Shown here one piece after another: positions 16,101-24,959 of a stretch of DNA of 64,000 nucleotides (its first letter is position 1; every line of letters starts with the position of its first letter). This stretch comes from Paracoccaceae bacterium. GTDB taxonomy: Bacteria > Pseudomonadota > Alphaproteobacteria > Rhodobacterales > Rhodobacteraceae. The stretch lies in assembly GCA_019911965.1 (NCBI GenBank), contig JAIOJF010000009.1:45744-109743 (forward strand). Direction: 5' to 3'. The notes below the pieces were generated by a model, which saw nothing but the letters and a program-made list of their open reading frames with translations, ran no database searches and had not been told where the DNA came from. Made by a program: the position numbers and the translations under genes.

Positions 16101-18043
16101 GCAATCCGCAGAACCTGATGGAACTGAAAGAGGACGCGATCCGCCTCCACTATGCCAGCGCGGCGGCGATGCTGGCGGGGTTCGATCACACGCCCCGGAT
16201 TGCCCGTGCCAAGACAGCGGACGCGCCCGAGGACCGTTCGCCGGGTATTCCCGGGCGGCGCGGCCGGTTCCGCCAGACCACGCCGGGGCTGGTGACGCGA
16301 TCCACCGCGCGGCCCGAAGGGGTGCATCTGGTCGACCGTGTGGAAGGGGCCGATGGCGACGATCCCTTGCCCTCGCCGATGCAGGCGACGGTTCTCAGGG
16401 CGCTTCGCCGCGCGCTGGCGGTGGCCCATACGATCAGCGATATGTACGAGGAACAGACCGGCCTCGGTGACCTGAAGCGCGACAATCTGGCGGGAAGGCT
16501 GCCGCGCGAACGTTCGGCGGCATTTGCCGAGGGGCTGGCGGCCTCGTCGCTGATCTCGCTGTTCGTGTTCGCCTCGATGACGCGGTTCCTGATCACCGCC
16601 AGCGCGGCGGAGCCGGAACAGGGGATCGAGATCGGCGCGGTCGAGGAGATCCTGACCGACAACCGGATCGACGCGCTGCATGGCGCGCTTTGGGAACTGG
16701 ATCAGGATATCGCCGCCTTCGCCGATACCGAGGCGCGGCTGGTCGGTGTGGTCGCCGCCTATTGCGACAAGCTGATGGAAAAGGTCGCGCTCCGGGCGCA
16801 ATCGGCGCCACGGCTGGAGGCGTTCAACAGCGTTGCCTACCGCGTCGAGGCGGATGATTTCACCATCGACGGCTTTACGCCGCAGACCCGCGCGCGATCA
16901 ACCGTGCTGACCATGAGCTTCAAGACCCCGCATCAGGTGGTCGGCAACCATATCGCCAAATACCAGGCGATGAAGCTGTCCAAGATGCTGATGGCCTATG
17001 ATTTCGAGCGCAAGCTGAACCCCTTTGCCGAGCTTGGCGGCTTCATCTTCACCTTCATGGGCGACGGCAAGCCGGGCACCGGCAAGACCACGCTGATCCA
17101 GATGATGGCCGGGCTGATCAATGGCTATTGCACCAATGCCGGCTATCCGTTCCGTTACCAGAATCTCAGCACCGAAAGCATCGACAGCTATCAGGGCAAA
17201 TCGGCGCAGAATGCCAAGGCGTTCATCAACAATATCATTGATCCCGGCGTGATCGGCTTCGGCACGATCGACGATATTGATCAATTGGCCGGCAAGCGCG
17301 GGGATCGGCAATCGAGCGCCGGGCAATTGGAAATCACCGCCGTCTTGATGGAAAGTTTCGCCGGGGCCAATACGGTGGTGCGGGGCAATTGCACCTTCGG
17401 GATGTTCTCGAACTATCCCGAGAATGTCGATGACGCGCTGCGCCAGCGGGCGGGGGCGCGGTTTCTGGTGGACGGGCCGCAAACCACCGAGGATTACATC
17501 GACATCCTGCATCTGCTCTTGGGCAAGAACCACGCGATTCCGGTCGGCAACCATGACCTTTACGCCGCGCAGGAGATCAAGAAGGCGGTCACCGCCTCGT
17601 TTGAAAGCCATTCCGTGCCGCACGAGGATGGCCTGAAAGCGGTGTTCGCCGAGGTCAACCAGCGGATCGGCGGGCTGGACACGCTGGCGCGGCTGGGGGC
17701 CTATCTGAAGGCGATCCAGGACGCGGACGAGCGGTTCACGGGCCGCGCCATCAAGAACATCACCGACGCGGTGAAGGTCCGCGCGCTGGATGTCGAATTG
17801 CCGGATGAATGGATGGAAGAGCCCGACCTGTTCCTGTTCAAGCCCTACGACGAAAAGCTGGGGATGATCCGCGAGATGACCAGGCCGATCACGGTCGAGA
17901 TGCTGATCCAGGAAATCAACCGCTACGCCGACAGCGAGTTTCGCTATGCCGACAAGTCGGACGAAGCCGCAATCGCCAACGCGGTGCGCGACATGGGCCG
18001 GATGGAAGAGGCCAAGCGGCGGTATCTGGAGGGGAAGGGGTGA
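16097..18043 (+). CDS. AAA+ ATPase of unknown function
   Basis: 648 residues. An N-terminal region of about 310 residues with no recognised domain includes a strongly hydrophobic stretch (SLISLFVFASMTRFLITASA, about 151-170). The AAA+ core follows: Walker A GDGKPGTGKTT at 322-332, Walker B-like VIGFGTIDDID near 385-395, sensor-1 Asn in MFSNYPE (about 439) and arginine fingers in RQRAGARF (about 449-455). The C-terminal lid is helical. The arginine finger and PGTGKTT loop suggest an oligomeric remodelling ATPase rather than an ABC protein. It overlaps the lipoprotein gene by four bases. It is the likely motor of the operon; its client is unknown. Confidence 0.85.
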   Translation: MSNPQNLMELKEDAIRLHYASAAAMLAGFDHTPRIARAKTADAPEDRSPGIPGRRGRFRQTTPGLVTRSTARPEGVHLVDRVEGADGDDPLPSPMQATVLRALRRALAVAHTISDMYEEQTGLGDLKRDNLAGRLPRERSAAFAEGLAASSLISLFVFASMTRFLITASAAEPEQGIEIGAVEEILTDNRIDALHGALWELDQDIAAFADTEARLVGVVAAYCDKLMEKVALRAQSAPRLEAFNSVAYRVEADDFTIDGFTPQTRARSTVLTMSFKTPHQVVGNHIAKYQAMKLSKMLMAYDFERKLNPFAELGGFIFTFMGDGKPGTGKTTLIQMMAGLINGYCTNAGYPFRYQNLSTESIDSYQGKSAQNAKAFINNIIDPGVIGFGTIDDIDQLAGKRGDRQSSAGQLEITAVLMESFAGANTVVRGNCTFGMFSNYPENVDDALRQRAGARFLVDGPQTTEDYIDILHLLLGKNHAIPVGNHDLYAAQEIKKAVTASFESHSVPHEDGLKAVFAEVNQRIGGLDTLARLGAYLKAIQDADERFTGRAIKNITDAVKVRALDVELPDEWMEEPDLFLFKPYDEKLGMIREMTRPITVEMLIQEINRYADSEFRYADKSDEAAIANAVRDMGRMEEAKRRYLEGKG

Positions 18044-18072
18044 GGGTGCTGGTGATCTTGCCGCAATCCCGT

Positions 18073-18242
18073 CCCCCGCGCCGGGACCTCGACGCCGCAA
18101 GAGGCCCCGGAGCAGGTCCGGGGATGCGGCCCTCGCAACACCGGAGCGTTGCACGATGACCCTCCGCACCCCCTCGCATTCCCGGCCCCCGCGCCGGGAC
18201 CTCGCCACCGCCAGAGACCCCGGAGCGGGTCCGGGGATGCGG
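18073..18242 (+). repeat. Pair of 57-bp direct repeats with internal hairpins
   Basis: Copies at 18073-18129 and 18186-18242 differ at five positions and are 113 bp apart. Each ends in a hairpin (CCCCGGA / TCCGGGG at 18105-18123 and 18218-18236) followed by GGGATGCGG. They fill the 219-base gap between the AAA+ gene and the next small membrane gene. They could act as partial terminators or RNA-processing sites within the operon. Confidence 0.85.
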
Positions 18243-18262
18243 ACCACCACCGGAACCTCCCC

Positions 18263-18595
18263 ATGATCACCACCCTCAACTGGCTCGTCCTCCTCGCCTT
18301 CGCCGCCGCCGCGATCTTCGTGGCGCGCTGGGTGGTGGATGCCACGTCGAACCGCTGGCAGGGCGGGCGCAGCGGGCTGGCTTTTGCCTTCCTCTACCTG
18401 ATGCTGCTGGCCACCATCGCCGGGCTCAGCTTCGTTACCGCCTCGGTGATCTATTACGAAATCCTGTTCCAGGGCGAGTTCCTGCGCCTGCACGGGCTGG
18501 CGGGCCTTGCCAAGGCGGTGCTGATCTTCGCCGGCGTCGGCTATGCCGCCCGCTACGCCCTTGGCCTGCGCAACCCAACGGAGGCCCCGAAATGA
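18263..18595 (+). CDS. Small inner-membrane protein of the AAA+ operon
   Basis: 110 residues with three probable membrane helices: residues about 5-22 (LNWLVLLAFAAAAIFVA), 38-64 (FAFLYLMLLATIAGLSFVTASVIYYEI) and 80-97 (LAKAVLIFAGVGYAARYAL). There is no known domain. The ATG at 18263 lies just after the second 57-bp repeat without a good ribosome-binding site. The stop codon overlaps the ATG of the next gene (ATGA), so translation of the two is coupled. It is likely a membrane anchor or channel subunit of the system. Confidence 0.7.
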   Translation: MITTLNWLVLLAFAAAAIFVARWVVDATSNRWQGGRSGLAFAFLYLMLLATIAGLSFVTASVIYYEILFQGEFLRLHGLAGLAKAVLIFAGVGYAARYALGLRNPTEAPK

Positions 18596-19956
18596 TGCGC
18601 CTGATCGAAAAGGGCCTGATGTATGGCAACCTGCATCCGGTCACCTCGGCGGCTTTGGTCGAACGCTACAACCGCGCCCTGAAACGCCTGAGCGGGCGGC
18701 AGACCGCGCTGAAAGATTTCCACATCGACATTTCCGGCTATTCCCCGGAAATCGGCGACGAGCTGGACGATGATCTCTACCTCAATCCCAATGGCTGCAA
18801 CCGGCAATTCATCCTGTTGTCCACCCAGCAGAAAACCGCGCCGCTGCTGAATGCCAAGTTCTCCACCTCGCGCGGCATCCTGCAGCAATTCATCGCCGAT
18901 AATGAGGCGCAGCTATTCGCCCTGACCGCGCGCGACGCGGTGGCGGGCGAACTGGTCAACTCGGTCTACGCGGTGTCCGATCCCGCCCGCCTGTTCCAGA
19001 TCCGCCAGATCGAGGTGGAGGCCGACACCACCGAAAGCCATGTCGCGGATGCGCAAGGCCTGCTGGCGCGGATCGAACGCTTCAACACCGAACCCGACGC
19101 CTGGTGGGACGATGTGCTGATCGCCGAGATGATCGAACTGGCCCGGAAATCCGGCGATATCGTGCGTAACCCGATCACGCTCAAATCCGCCACCTTCCGG
19201 CAGGACAATTTCCATACCGCGCATTTCGGCGGCATCTACATCTTCCGTGACGTCAAGCGCCCTGCCGCAATCACCGTCAGCGATCCCGAGACCCTGGGCA
19301 AGCTGCCGATCGAAAACACCTATGGCTTCAATGACCGCAACGGCATCGCGCGCTTTCTTGAGGCCAATGGCCTGGTCGAAAGCATCGTCTCGGCGCGCGA
19401 CCTCAACACCGCCGCCCTGCTGCGCCAGCGCCTCGATTTCATCCTGGTCGATACCGCCGCCGCCTCGGGCGAGGACCTGACGGGCAAGGACCGGATCGAA
19501 TTGCGCCGCACCGCGCGGCGGTATCTGGGCGACCTGCCGGCAGAATTTCATGCCCTCAACGATCTGTTGCGCTGGGTCGAGGATGGCAGCGACTGGCCGG
19601 TCATCACCTCGGAACACCCGGCCTATTTCTACACCCTGCGCGCCAGCCAGACCAAGGACCGCGATCTGGTCAACATGCTGCTGGCGGATCTTTCGCCGCT
19701 GGATATCCGCCAGTTGTTCATCTGCCACAAGGAGGCCTTCTACCGCGCCTATCGCGGCTGGTCGGAGGCCAAGAAATCCTATGTCGCCAATTTCCTCGCG
19801 GCGGAATATGCTGTGGACAAGGCGGGTGCCCGCGCCGCTTTGTTCGGCCCGGAACCCGGCATGGCGGAACCACCCGCGCCACCGCCGCTACCCGAACGCG
19901 CCAGCGACAGCCTGATCGCGCGGGTCGGCCCCTGGGGCGCAGTCGGAGGGAACTGA
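18592..19956 (+). CDS. Unknown protein, possibly DUF6638 family, in the AAA+ operon
   Basis: 454 residues, soluble-looking, with no signal peptide. Conserved-looking blocks include GYSPEIGDELDDDLYLNPNG (about 45-65) and TSRGILQQFI (about 89). The region KSATFRQDNFHTAHFGGIYIFRD (about 200-225) and the C-terminal Pro-rich tail (PGMAEPPAPPPLPERASD) are distinctive. I associate this family with Rhodobacterales proteins annotated DUF6638, but this is from memory and not certain. It overlaps the preceding gene by four bases and is followed after one base by the next gene, so it is an obligate operon member. Function unknown. Confidence 0.75.
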   Translation: MMRLIEKGLMYGNLHPVTSAALVERYNRALKRLSGRQTALKDFHIDISGYSPEIGDELDDDLYLNPNGCNRQFILLSTQQKTAPLLNAKFSTSRGILQQFIADNEAQLFALTARDAVAGELVNSVYAVSDPARLFQIRQIEVEADTTESHVADAQGLLARIERFNTEPDAWWDDVLIAEMIELARKSGDIVRNPITLKSATFRQDNFHTAHFGGIYIFRDVKRPAAITVSDPETLGKLPIENTYGFNDRNGIARFLEANGLVESIVSARDLNTAALLRQRLDFILVDTAAASGEDLTGKDRIELRRTARRYLGDLPAEFHALNDLLRWVEDGSDWPVITSEHPAYFYTLRASQTKDRDLVNMLLADLSPLDIRQLFICHKEAFYRAYRGWSEAKKSYVANFLAAEYAVDKAGARAALFGPEPGMAEPPAPPPLPERASDSLIARVGPWGAVGGN

Positions 19957-19957
19957 A

Positions 19958-20233
19958 ATGGGATTGCTCAGGCTTGTCGTCTTCGGCTTCATCGGCCTTA
20001 GCGTGATCTACTTCGCGGTCTCGGTCTATGCCCGCTCCTTGCGCCGCGAAAGCCTTGAGGACAGATGGGCGGAAAAACATCCCGGCGAGGATGAAAGCCC
20101 CGAGCGCGATGCCTATATCGAAGACGGCATGGCGCGCTACAATGCCGGCATCCGCCCGAAACTCCTGCTGCTGATCTATGTCGTGCCGACAATCCTGGTC
20201 ATCCTTGTGCTGATCCTTACAAACTGGAACTGA
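19958..20233 (+). CDS. Small two-helix membrane protein of the AAA+ operon
   Basis: 91 residues. Hydrophobic helices at about 3-22 (LLRLVVFGFIGLSVIYFAVS) and 68-88 (LLLLIYVVPTILVILVLILT) flank a charged loop rich in Glu, Arg and Asp (RRESLEDRWAEKHPGEDES). It begins one base after the upstream stop codon and ends seven bases before the DUF1523 gene. No family is recognised. Confidence 0.7.
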   Translation: MGLLRLVVFGFIGLSVIYFAVSVYARSLRRESLEDRWAEKHPGEDESPERDAYIEDGMARYNAGIRPKLLLLIYVVPTILVILVLILTNWN

Positions 20234-20240
20234 GGCCCTG

Positions 20241-20942
20241 ATGCGATATTTCCGAAACACCCTGCGCCTGGTTGCCATTGTCCTTGTCGCGGCGGTTCTG
20301 CATTATATCCTGCCCCAGCACGATGTGGCGCGGATCACCTCGACCGAGGTGATCCGGATGGATTTCTCCTCGATCAACCGGCATTTCTTCGCCCAGCCCG
20401 ACAGCGGCGCCACCGAACTGACCACGCGCGACGTGCGCCTGATCAACACGGTGAAGAAACCGACCTGGGTCCTGGGCTTTTTCCAGCGCAAGGGCGAAAA
20501 GGTGCTGGTCTATCGCAACGAGGATACCGGCTGGATCTGGCCGCCCTATTTCAAGTTCGATTCGTCCGATCTGCAGGCCGAAGCCTCGGCCAACATCTCG
20601 ACCGCCGCCAATGAACAATGGGTGGTGATCACGCATTACGGCTGGCGCAACCGCTTCTTCACGATCTATCCCAATGCCGTCGGCATTCGCCCGGTTTCAG
20701 GCCCTGACGTGACCGTGATCCCCTGGTTCAACATCTTCTTCTTCATCTTCGTGGCCATCGCCGCGCTGGTCATTCGCGGCATGTGGCGGCAGTTTCGCGA
20801 ACGCATGATCGACCCGGCGCTGGAAGATGCCGGCGAGGCCTGGGACAAGGTGGAGGATCGCGCCGATGCCGTCGGCAACCGCGCCTCCGGCCTCTGGGGC
20901 CGCATCCGCGCCTGGGCGGCGACCTGGCGTCGCAAGCCCTGA
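20241..20942 (+). CDS. DUF1523 family membrane protein
   Basis: 233 residues, matching the DUF1523 family as I know it from Rhodobacterales. An N-terminal helix (about 6-24, TLRLVAIVLVAAVLHYIL) anchors a presumably periplasmic domain of about 130 residues (ITSTEVIRMDFSSINRHFF, DVRLINTVKKPTWVLGFFQRK, WIWPPYFKFD). A second helix follows (about 160-178, IPWFNIFFFIFVAIAALVI) and then a cytoplasmic amphipathic tail. The family has no known function. It is the last gene of the co-directional run that begins at 13576. Confidence 0.85.
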   Translation: MRYFRNTLRLVAIVLVAAVLHYILPQHDVARITSTEVIRMDFSSINRHFFAQPDSGATELTTRDVRLINTVKKPTWVLGFFQRKGEKVLVYRNEDTGWIWPPYFKFDSSDLQAEASANISTAANEQWVVITHYGWRNRFFTIYPNAVGIRPVSGPDVTVIPWFNIFFFIFVAIAALVIRGMWRQFRERMIDPALEDAGEAWDKVEDRADAVGNRASGLWGRIRAWAATWRRKP

Positions 20943-21178
20943 TCCGCCGCCCGTTCTGACCAGCCGCGAAGGCCGCCGAAGTCGGCGCAGGCCCGGTGTC
21001 CGGCGTTTCCCGCATTGCATCGCGGCTTCTTCCGGCCTATCACGACCCATGACGACGCCCCTGACCGGGGCCGGAGAGGTGGCTGCAACGGGACCGACCC
21101 GAACGGGGGACCAGCGCGGCATCGTCGGGGCCAGTCCGGCCCGTGGCCTCTTTGCGGGAATGGCAAATGGAGGCGGCA

Positions 21179-22330
21179 ATGGCGAAAATCGGGGTAATGA
21201 TCTGCGGGCACGGCTCGCGCAGTCAGGCAGCGGTGGATGAATTCGCCGTACTGGCCGAGAAACTGCCGGCCCTGCTGCCGCCCGACTGGCCGGTGGAATA
21301 CGGCTACCTGGAATTCGCCAATCCGGTGATCCGCGACGGGCTGGACCGCCTGCGCGAACAGGGCTGCGATCGCATCCTGGCGGTGCCGGGAATGCTGTTC
21401 GCGGCAATGCACACCAAGAACGACATCCCCACGGTGCTGAATACCTATGGCGCGAAGCACGGGATTGACGTGACCTATGGCCGCGAACTCGGCGTTGATC
21501 CCAAGATGATCGCCGCTGCCGGTGCGCGGGTGCAGGAGGCGGTGGACCGCGCCAATGCCGAACATGGCGAGTTGCCCAATCACGAGGTGGCGCTGGTGGT
21601 GATCGGGCGCGGTGCCTCCGACCCGGACGCCAATTCCAATGTCTCGAAAATCGCCCGGATGCTCTGGGAAGGCATGGGCTTCGGCTGGTGCGAGGTGGGT
21701 TATTCCGGGGTGACCTTCCCGCTGGTCGAACCCTGCCTCGATCACGTCACGCGGCTTGGTTACCGCCGCGTGATCGTGTTCCCCTATTTCCTGTTCACCG
21801 GCATCCTGATTGATCGCATCTACGGCTTCACCGACAAGGTGGCGGCGATGCATCCCGGTATCGAATTCATCAAGGCGGGCTATCTGAACGACCATCCGTC
21901 GGTGCTGGACACCTTCGCCGAGCGCATCACCGAACAGGTGGGCGAGGTGCCGCCGCCGAATTGCGCGATCTGCAAATACCGCGTGCAGGTGCTGGGATTC
22001 GAGGCCGAAATCGGCCTGCCGCAGGAAAGCCATCATCACCATGTCGAGGGCCAGGGGGCCAGCGCGCCGGGATCGAACGTCGCGGATTGCGATCTGTGCG
22101 ACACGTTCTGCACCGGCGAATGCCGACTGGACGCGCCCGATCATCATCACCACCACCATGATGCGCATGGCCATGACCACGATCATCATCACAGCCACGA
22201 TCATCACCACGGCCATGACCATCACCACGATCACGATCATCACCACGGGCATGATCACGACCACCAGCATCAACCCTATCCGCATGCCAGGCACCCGCTT
22301 GGCCCGGAAAGCGCGCGGCGCAAGTCCTGA
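21179..22330 (+). CDS. cbiX: Sirohydrochlorin cobaltochelatase CbiX with Cys cluster and His-rich tail
   Basis: 383 residues. Two CbiX-type chelatase domains: the first begins IGVMICGHGSRSQAA (metal-binding His in GHGS) and has PGMLFAAMHTKNDIP; the second begins VALVVIGRGASDPDAN and contains FPYFLFTGILIDRI. A cysteine-rich segment follows (CAICKYR, then CDLCDTFCTGEC), likely holding an Fe-S cluster, and finally a His/Asp tail of about 45 residues that can bind metal. It inserts cobalt into sirohydrochlorin in corrinoid synthesis. The start at 21179 is set by GGAGG seven bases upstream. It opens the cobalamin operon. Confidence 0.93.
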   Translation: MAKIGVMICGHGSRSQAAVDEFAVLAEKLPALLPPDWPVEYGYLEFANPVIRDGLDRLREQGCDRILAVPGMLFAAMHTKNDIPTVLNTYGAKHGIDVTYGRELGVDPKMIAAAGARVQEAVDRANAEHGELPNHEVALVVIGRGASDPDANSNVSKIARMLWEGMGFGWCEVGYSGVTFPLVEPCLDHVTRLGYRRVIVFPYFLFTGILIDRIYGFTDKVAAMHPGIEFIKAGYLNDHPSVLDTFAERITEQVGEVPPPNCAICKYRVQVLGFEAEIGLPQESHHHHVEGQGASAPGSNVADCDLCDTFCTGECRLDAPDHHHHHHDAHGHDHDHHHSHDHHHGHDHHHDHDHHHGHDHDHQHQPYPHARHPLGPESARRKS

Positions 22331-22358
22331 CATGGCGCGGGTTGCGGATGCCCGGGCC

Positions 22359-22391
22359 GCCTTCGGCGAGAGTATTTTGACCAAAAAGAAG
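22359..22391 (+). repeat. Dispersed GAGTATTT..CCAAAAAGAAG repeat, copy 2
   Basis: GCCTTCGGCGAGAGTATT followed by TTGACCAAAAAGAAG, ending eight bases before the cobH ATG. The final GAAG may serve as the cobH ribosome-binding site. It is located between cbiX and cobH in the orientation of the operon. Confidence 0.8.
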
Positions 22392-22399
22392 ACCAAGTG

Positions 22400-23041
22400 A
22401 TGCGGGAATACGAAAAGGACCCGGGCGCGATTTATCGCCAGTCTTTCGCCACGGTCCGCGCCGAGGCGCGGCTGGAGCGGTTTTCCGGCGGCATGGAGGC
22501 TTTGGCGATCCGGCTGATCCATGCCTGCGGCATGGTCGAGGTGGCGGACCGGCTGGCATTCTCGCCCAATGCCTTTGCCGCCGGGCGGGCGGCGCTGATG
22601 GCAGGTGCGCCCCTGATCTGCGATTGCGAAATGGCGGCGGCGGGGATCATCCGGCGCAACCTGCCGGCGGCGAACGAGGTTCTGGTCACGCTGAACGATG
22701 CCCGCGTGCCCGCGCTGGCGGCAAGCCTTGGCACCACGCGGTCGGCGGCGGCAGTCGAGTTGTGGCGCGAGCGGCTGGCAGGCGCGGTGGTGGCGATCGG
22801 CAATGCGCCTACGGCGCTGTTTCATTTGCTGGAGCGGCTGGATCAGGGCTGGCCGAAACCGGCGCTGATCCTCGGCTTTCCGGTCGGCTTTGTCGGCGCG
22901 GCGGAATCCAAGGCGGAACTGGCCCATGATCCGCGCGGCTGTGAATTCGTTGCCCTGCGCGGGCGGCGTGGTGGGTCGGCGATGGTCTCGGCGGCGGTCA
23001 ATGCGCTGGCCGCCGGTTTGCCCGAGGAGGTGGAAAAATGA
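22400..23041 (+). CDS. cobH: Precorrin-8X methylmutase (CobH/CbiC)
   Basis: 213 residues. It catalyses the methyl migration from C-11 to C-12 that converts precorrin-8X to hydrogenobyrinate. Family motifs: YEKDPGAIYRQSF near the N-terminus, catalytic His in IRLIHACGMVEVADRL, ICDCEMAAAGI, NAPTALFHLLE and GFPVGFVGAAESK. The ATG at 22400 is preferred over an adjacent GTG at 22397. The stop codon overlaps the cobL start (ATGA). Upstream ribosome binding may be provided by the dispersed repeat. Confidence 0.95.
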   Translation: MREYEKDPGAIYRQSFATVRAEARLERFSGGMEALAIRLIHACGMVEVADRLAFSPNAFAAGRAALMAGAPLICDCEMAAAGIIRRNLPAANEVLVTLNDARVPALAASLGTTRSAAAVELWRERLAGAVVAIGNAPTALFHLLERLDQGWPKPALILGFPVGFVGAAESKAELAHDPRGCEFVALRGRRGGSAMVSAAVNALAAGLPEEVEK

Positions 23042-24261
23042 GCGACGCAACTGCCAACAAGGCCGCGCCCTGGCTGCATATCGTCGGCATCGGCGAGGAT
23101 GGGCTGGACGGGCTGACCCCGGCCACCCGCGCCGTGGTCGAGGCCGCCGAGGTGATCGTCGGCGGCGACCGGCATCATGACCTGTCCGGGCGCATCACCG
23201 CGGAACGCCTGTCCTGGCCCTCGCCCTTCGATGATCTGATCGAGTTGTTGCAGGGGCTGAAGGGCAGGCGCGTGGTGGTTCTGGCGACCGGCGATCCGCT
23301 TTGGTATTCAGTCGGCGCACGGATCGGGCGGCGGCTGGACCCGGCCGAGATCATCTATCACCCGCAGGTCGGCGCGTTCCAGATGGCGGCGGCGCGGATG
23401 GGCTGGTCGATGGCCGATCTTGAAACCCTGACGGTGCATGGCCGCCCGGTCGAACAGATGATCGCCTTCATCCAGCCCGACCAGCGCCTGCTGATCCTGA
23501 CCACCGGGGCCGAGACGCCGGGCCAGATCGCGCGGTTCCTGACCGAACGCGGCTTCGGGCAAAGCCGGATGAGCGTGCTGGCGGCGATGGGCGGGCCCGG
23601 CGAGGCGCGCTTCGACGGGCTGGCGGAAAGCTGGGATCATGTTGTGCCGGATTTCAATACGCTGGCGGTGGATTGCGTGGCCGCCCCCGATGCGGCGCTG
23701 CTGCCGCGTGTGCCGGGGCTGGCGGATCATCTGTTCTCCCATGACGGCACCATGACCAAGCAGGAGGTGCGCGCCGCCACGCTCGCCAAGCTGATGCCGA
23801 TGCGCGGAGCACTTTTGTGGGATGTCGGCTGCGGCTGTGGCTCGGTCGCGGTGGAATGGATGCGCGCGGCGCGCTATGCCCGTGCCATCGGCATTGAACC
23901 CCTGGCCGAACGCCGGGTATTCGCTGCCGCCAATGCGCTGGCGCTTGGCGTGCCGGGCTTGCGGCTGATCGAGGGCGAGGCCCCTGCGGCCCTGGCCGGG
24001 CTGGATGCGCCGGATGCGATTTTCATCGGCGGCGGCCTCAGCCTTGAGGTCTTCGCCGCCTGCTGGGACGCTCTGCGCCCGCTGGGTCGTCTGGTGGTCA
24101 ACGCCGTGACATTGGAAAGCGAGGCGCTGCTGCTGGCGCTGTACCAAAAACATGGCGGCGATCTGGTGAAGCTGAGCGTGGCACGCGCCGCACCGGTGGG
24201 CGGGCTGACCGGCTGGCGACCCTCCATGCCGGTCACGCAATGGGCGCTGGTCAAGCGATGA
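23038..24261 (+). CDS. cobL: Precorrin-6Y C5,15-methyltransferase (decarboxylating), CobL (CbiE-CbiT fusion)
   Basis: 407 residues. The N-terminal tetrapyrrole methylase half (CbiE, about 1-205) has LHIVGIGEDGLDGL and VVLATGDPLWYSVG. The C-terminal CbiT half (about 230-407) has HDGTMTKQEVRA and the SAM-binding motif LLWDVGCGCGSVAVEWMR. It methylates C-5 and C-15 and decarboxylates the C-12 acetate in the cobalamin pathway. Both ends overlap neighbouring operon genes by ATGA. Confidence 0.95.
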   Translation: MSDATANKAAPWLHIVGIGEDGLDGLTPATRAVVEAAEVIVGGDRHHDLSGRITAERLSWPSPFDDLIELLQGLKGRRVVVLATGDPLWYSVGARIGRRLDPAEIIYHPQVGAFQMAAARMGWSMADLETLTVHGRPVEQMIAFIQPDQRLLILTTGAETPGQIARFLTERGFGQSRMSVLAAMGGPGEARFDGLAESWDHVVPDFNTLAVDCVAAPDAALLPRVPGLADHLFSHDGTMTKQEVRAATLAKLMPMRGALLWDVGCGCGSVAVEWMRAARYARAIGIEPLAERRVFAAANALALGVPGLRLIEGEAPAALAGLDAPDAIFIGGGLSLEVFAACWDALRPLGRLVVNAVTLESEALLLALYQKHGGDLVKLSVARAAPVGGLTGWRPSMPVTQWALVKR

Positions 24262-24959
24262 GCGGGGTTCTTTACGGGATCGGGCTTGGCCCGGGCGATC
24301 CGGAATTGCTGACGCTGAAGGCGGCGCGGCTGATCCGTTCCGCCCCGGTGCTGGCCTATCCCGCCTCGCCGGGGGCGGAAAGCTTCGCGCGTTCGATTGC
24401 GGCAGGCCAGATCGCCGAGGGCGCGGTTGAATTGCGAATCGAGGTGCCGATGCAGGTGGATCGCGGCCCGGCGCAGGCGGCCTATGACAAGGCAGCGGCC
24501 GAGATCGGCGCGGCGCTGGATCTGGGGCAGGACGTGGCGTTCCTGTGCGAGGGCGATCCCTTGTTCTACGGCTCGTTCATGTATGTGCTGGCGCGGCTGG
24601 CGGCGGATCACCGGGTCGAGGTGGTGCCGGGGATCACCTCGGTCTCGGCGGCGGCGGCGGCGCTGGGCCGCCCGCTGGTGGCGCGCAATGCCAGCCTGTC
24701 GGTGCTGCCGGGGCCGCTGGAGGATGCCGCTTTGCGGGCGGCGATCACGGCGGCGGGGGCGGTGGCGATCCTGAAAGTGGGGCGGCACATGGCGCGGCTG
24801 AAGGCGCTGGTCTCAGACATGGGGCTGGCGGAGCGGGCGTTCTATGTCGAACGCGCAACGCTGCCCGAGGGGCGCGCGATGCCGTTGGCCGAGGCCCCGG
24901 ACGAGGCCCCGTATTTCTCGATGATCCTGATCTTGAAGGGGGACGATCCTTGGCTATAG
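24258..24959 (+). CDS. cobI: Precorrin-2 C20-methyltransferase CobI
   Basis: 233 residues, a single tetrapyrrole methylase domain: LYGIGLGPGDPELLTLKAARLI, VAFLCEGDPLFYGSFMYVLARL and VEVVPGITSVSAAAAALGRPL. It transfers a methyl group from SAM to C-20 of precorrin-2. The ATG at 24258 overlaps the cobL stop codon. Its own end overlaps the start of the CbiG-CobJ gene by ten bases in another frame. Confidence 0.94.
   Translation: MSGVLYGIGLGPGDPELLTLKAARLIRSAPVLAYPASPGAESFARSIAAGQIAEGAVELRIEVPMQVDRGPAQAAYDKAAAEIGAALDLGQDVAFLCEGDPLFYGSFMYVLARLAADHRVEVVPGITSVSAAAAALGRPLVARNASLSVLPGPLEDAALRAAITAAGAVAILKVGRHMARLKALVSDMGLAERAFYVERATLPEGRAMPLAEAPDEAPYFSMILILKGDDPWL

Noticed and set aside
20943..21178. 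Possible cobalamin riboswitch before the cbiX operon
   Set aside because: GC-rich stems exist, but I could not find the conserved B12-box or the GCCACTG core; not supportable by eye. A covariance search with the cobalamin model would decide.
22130..22290. Short-period repetitive DNA that might be taken for a repeat array
   Set aside because: It is the coding sequence of the His/Asp-rich tail of CbiX (CAT/CAC/GAT codons), in frame and without spacers.
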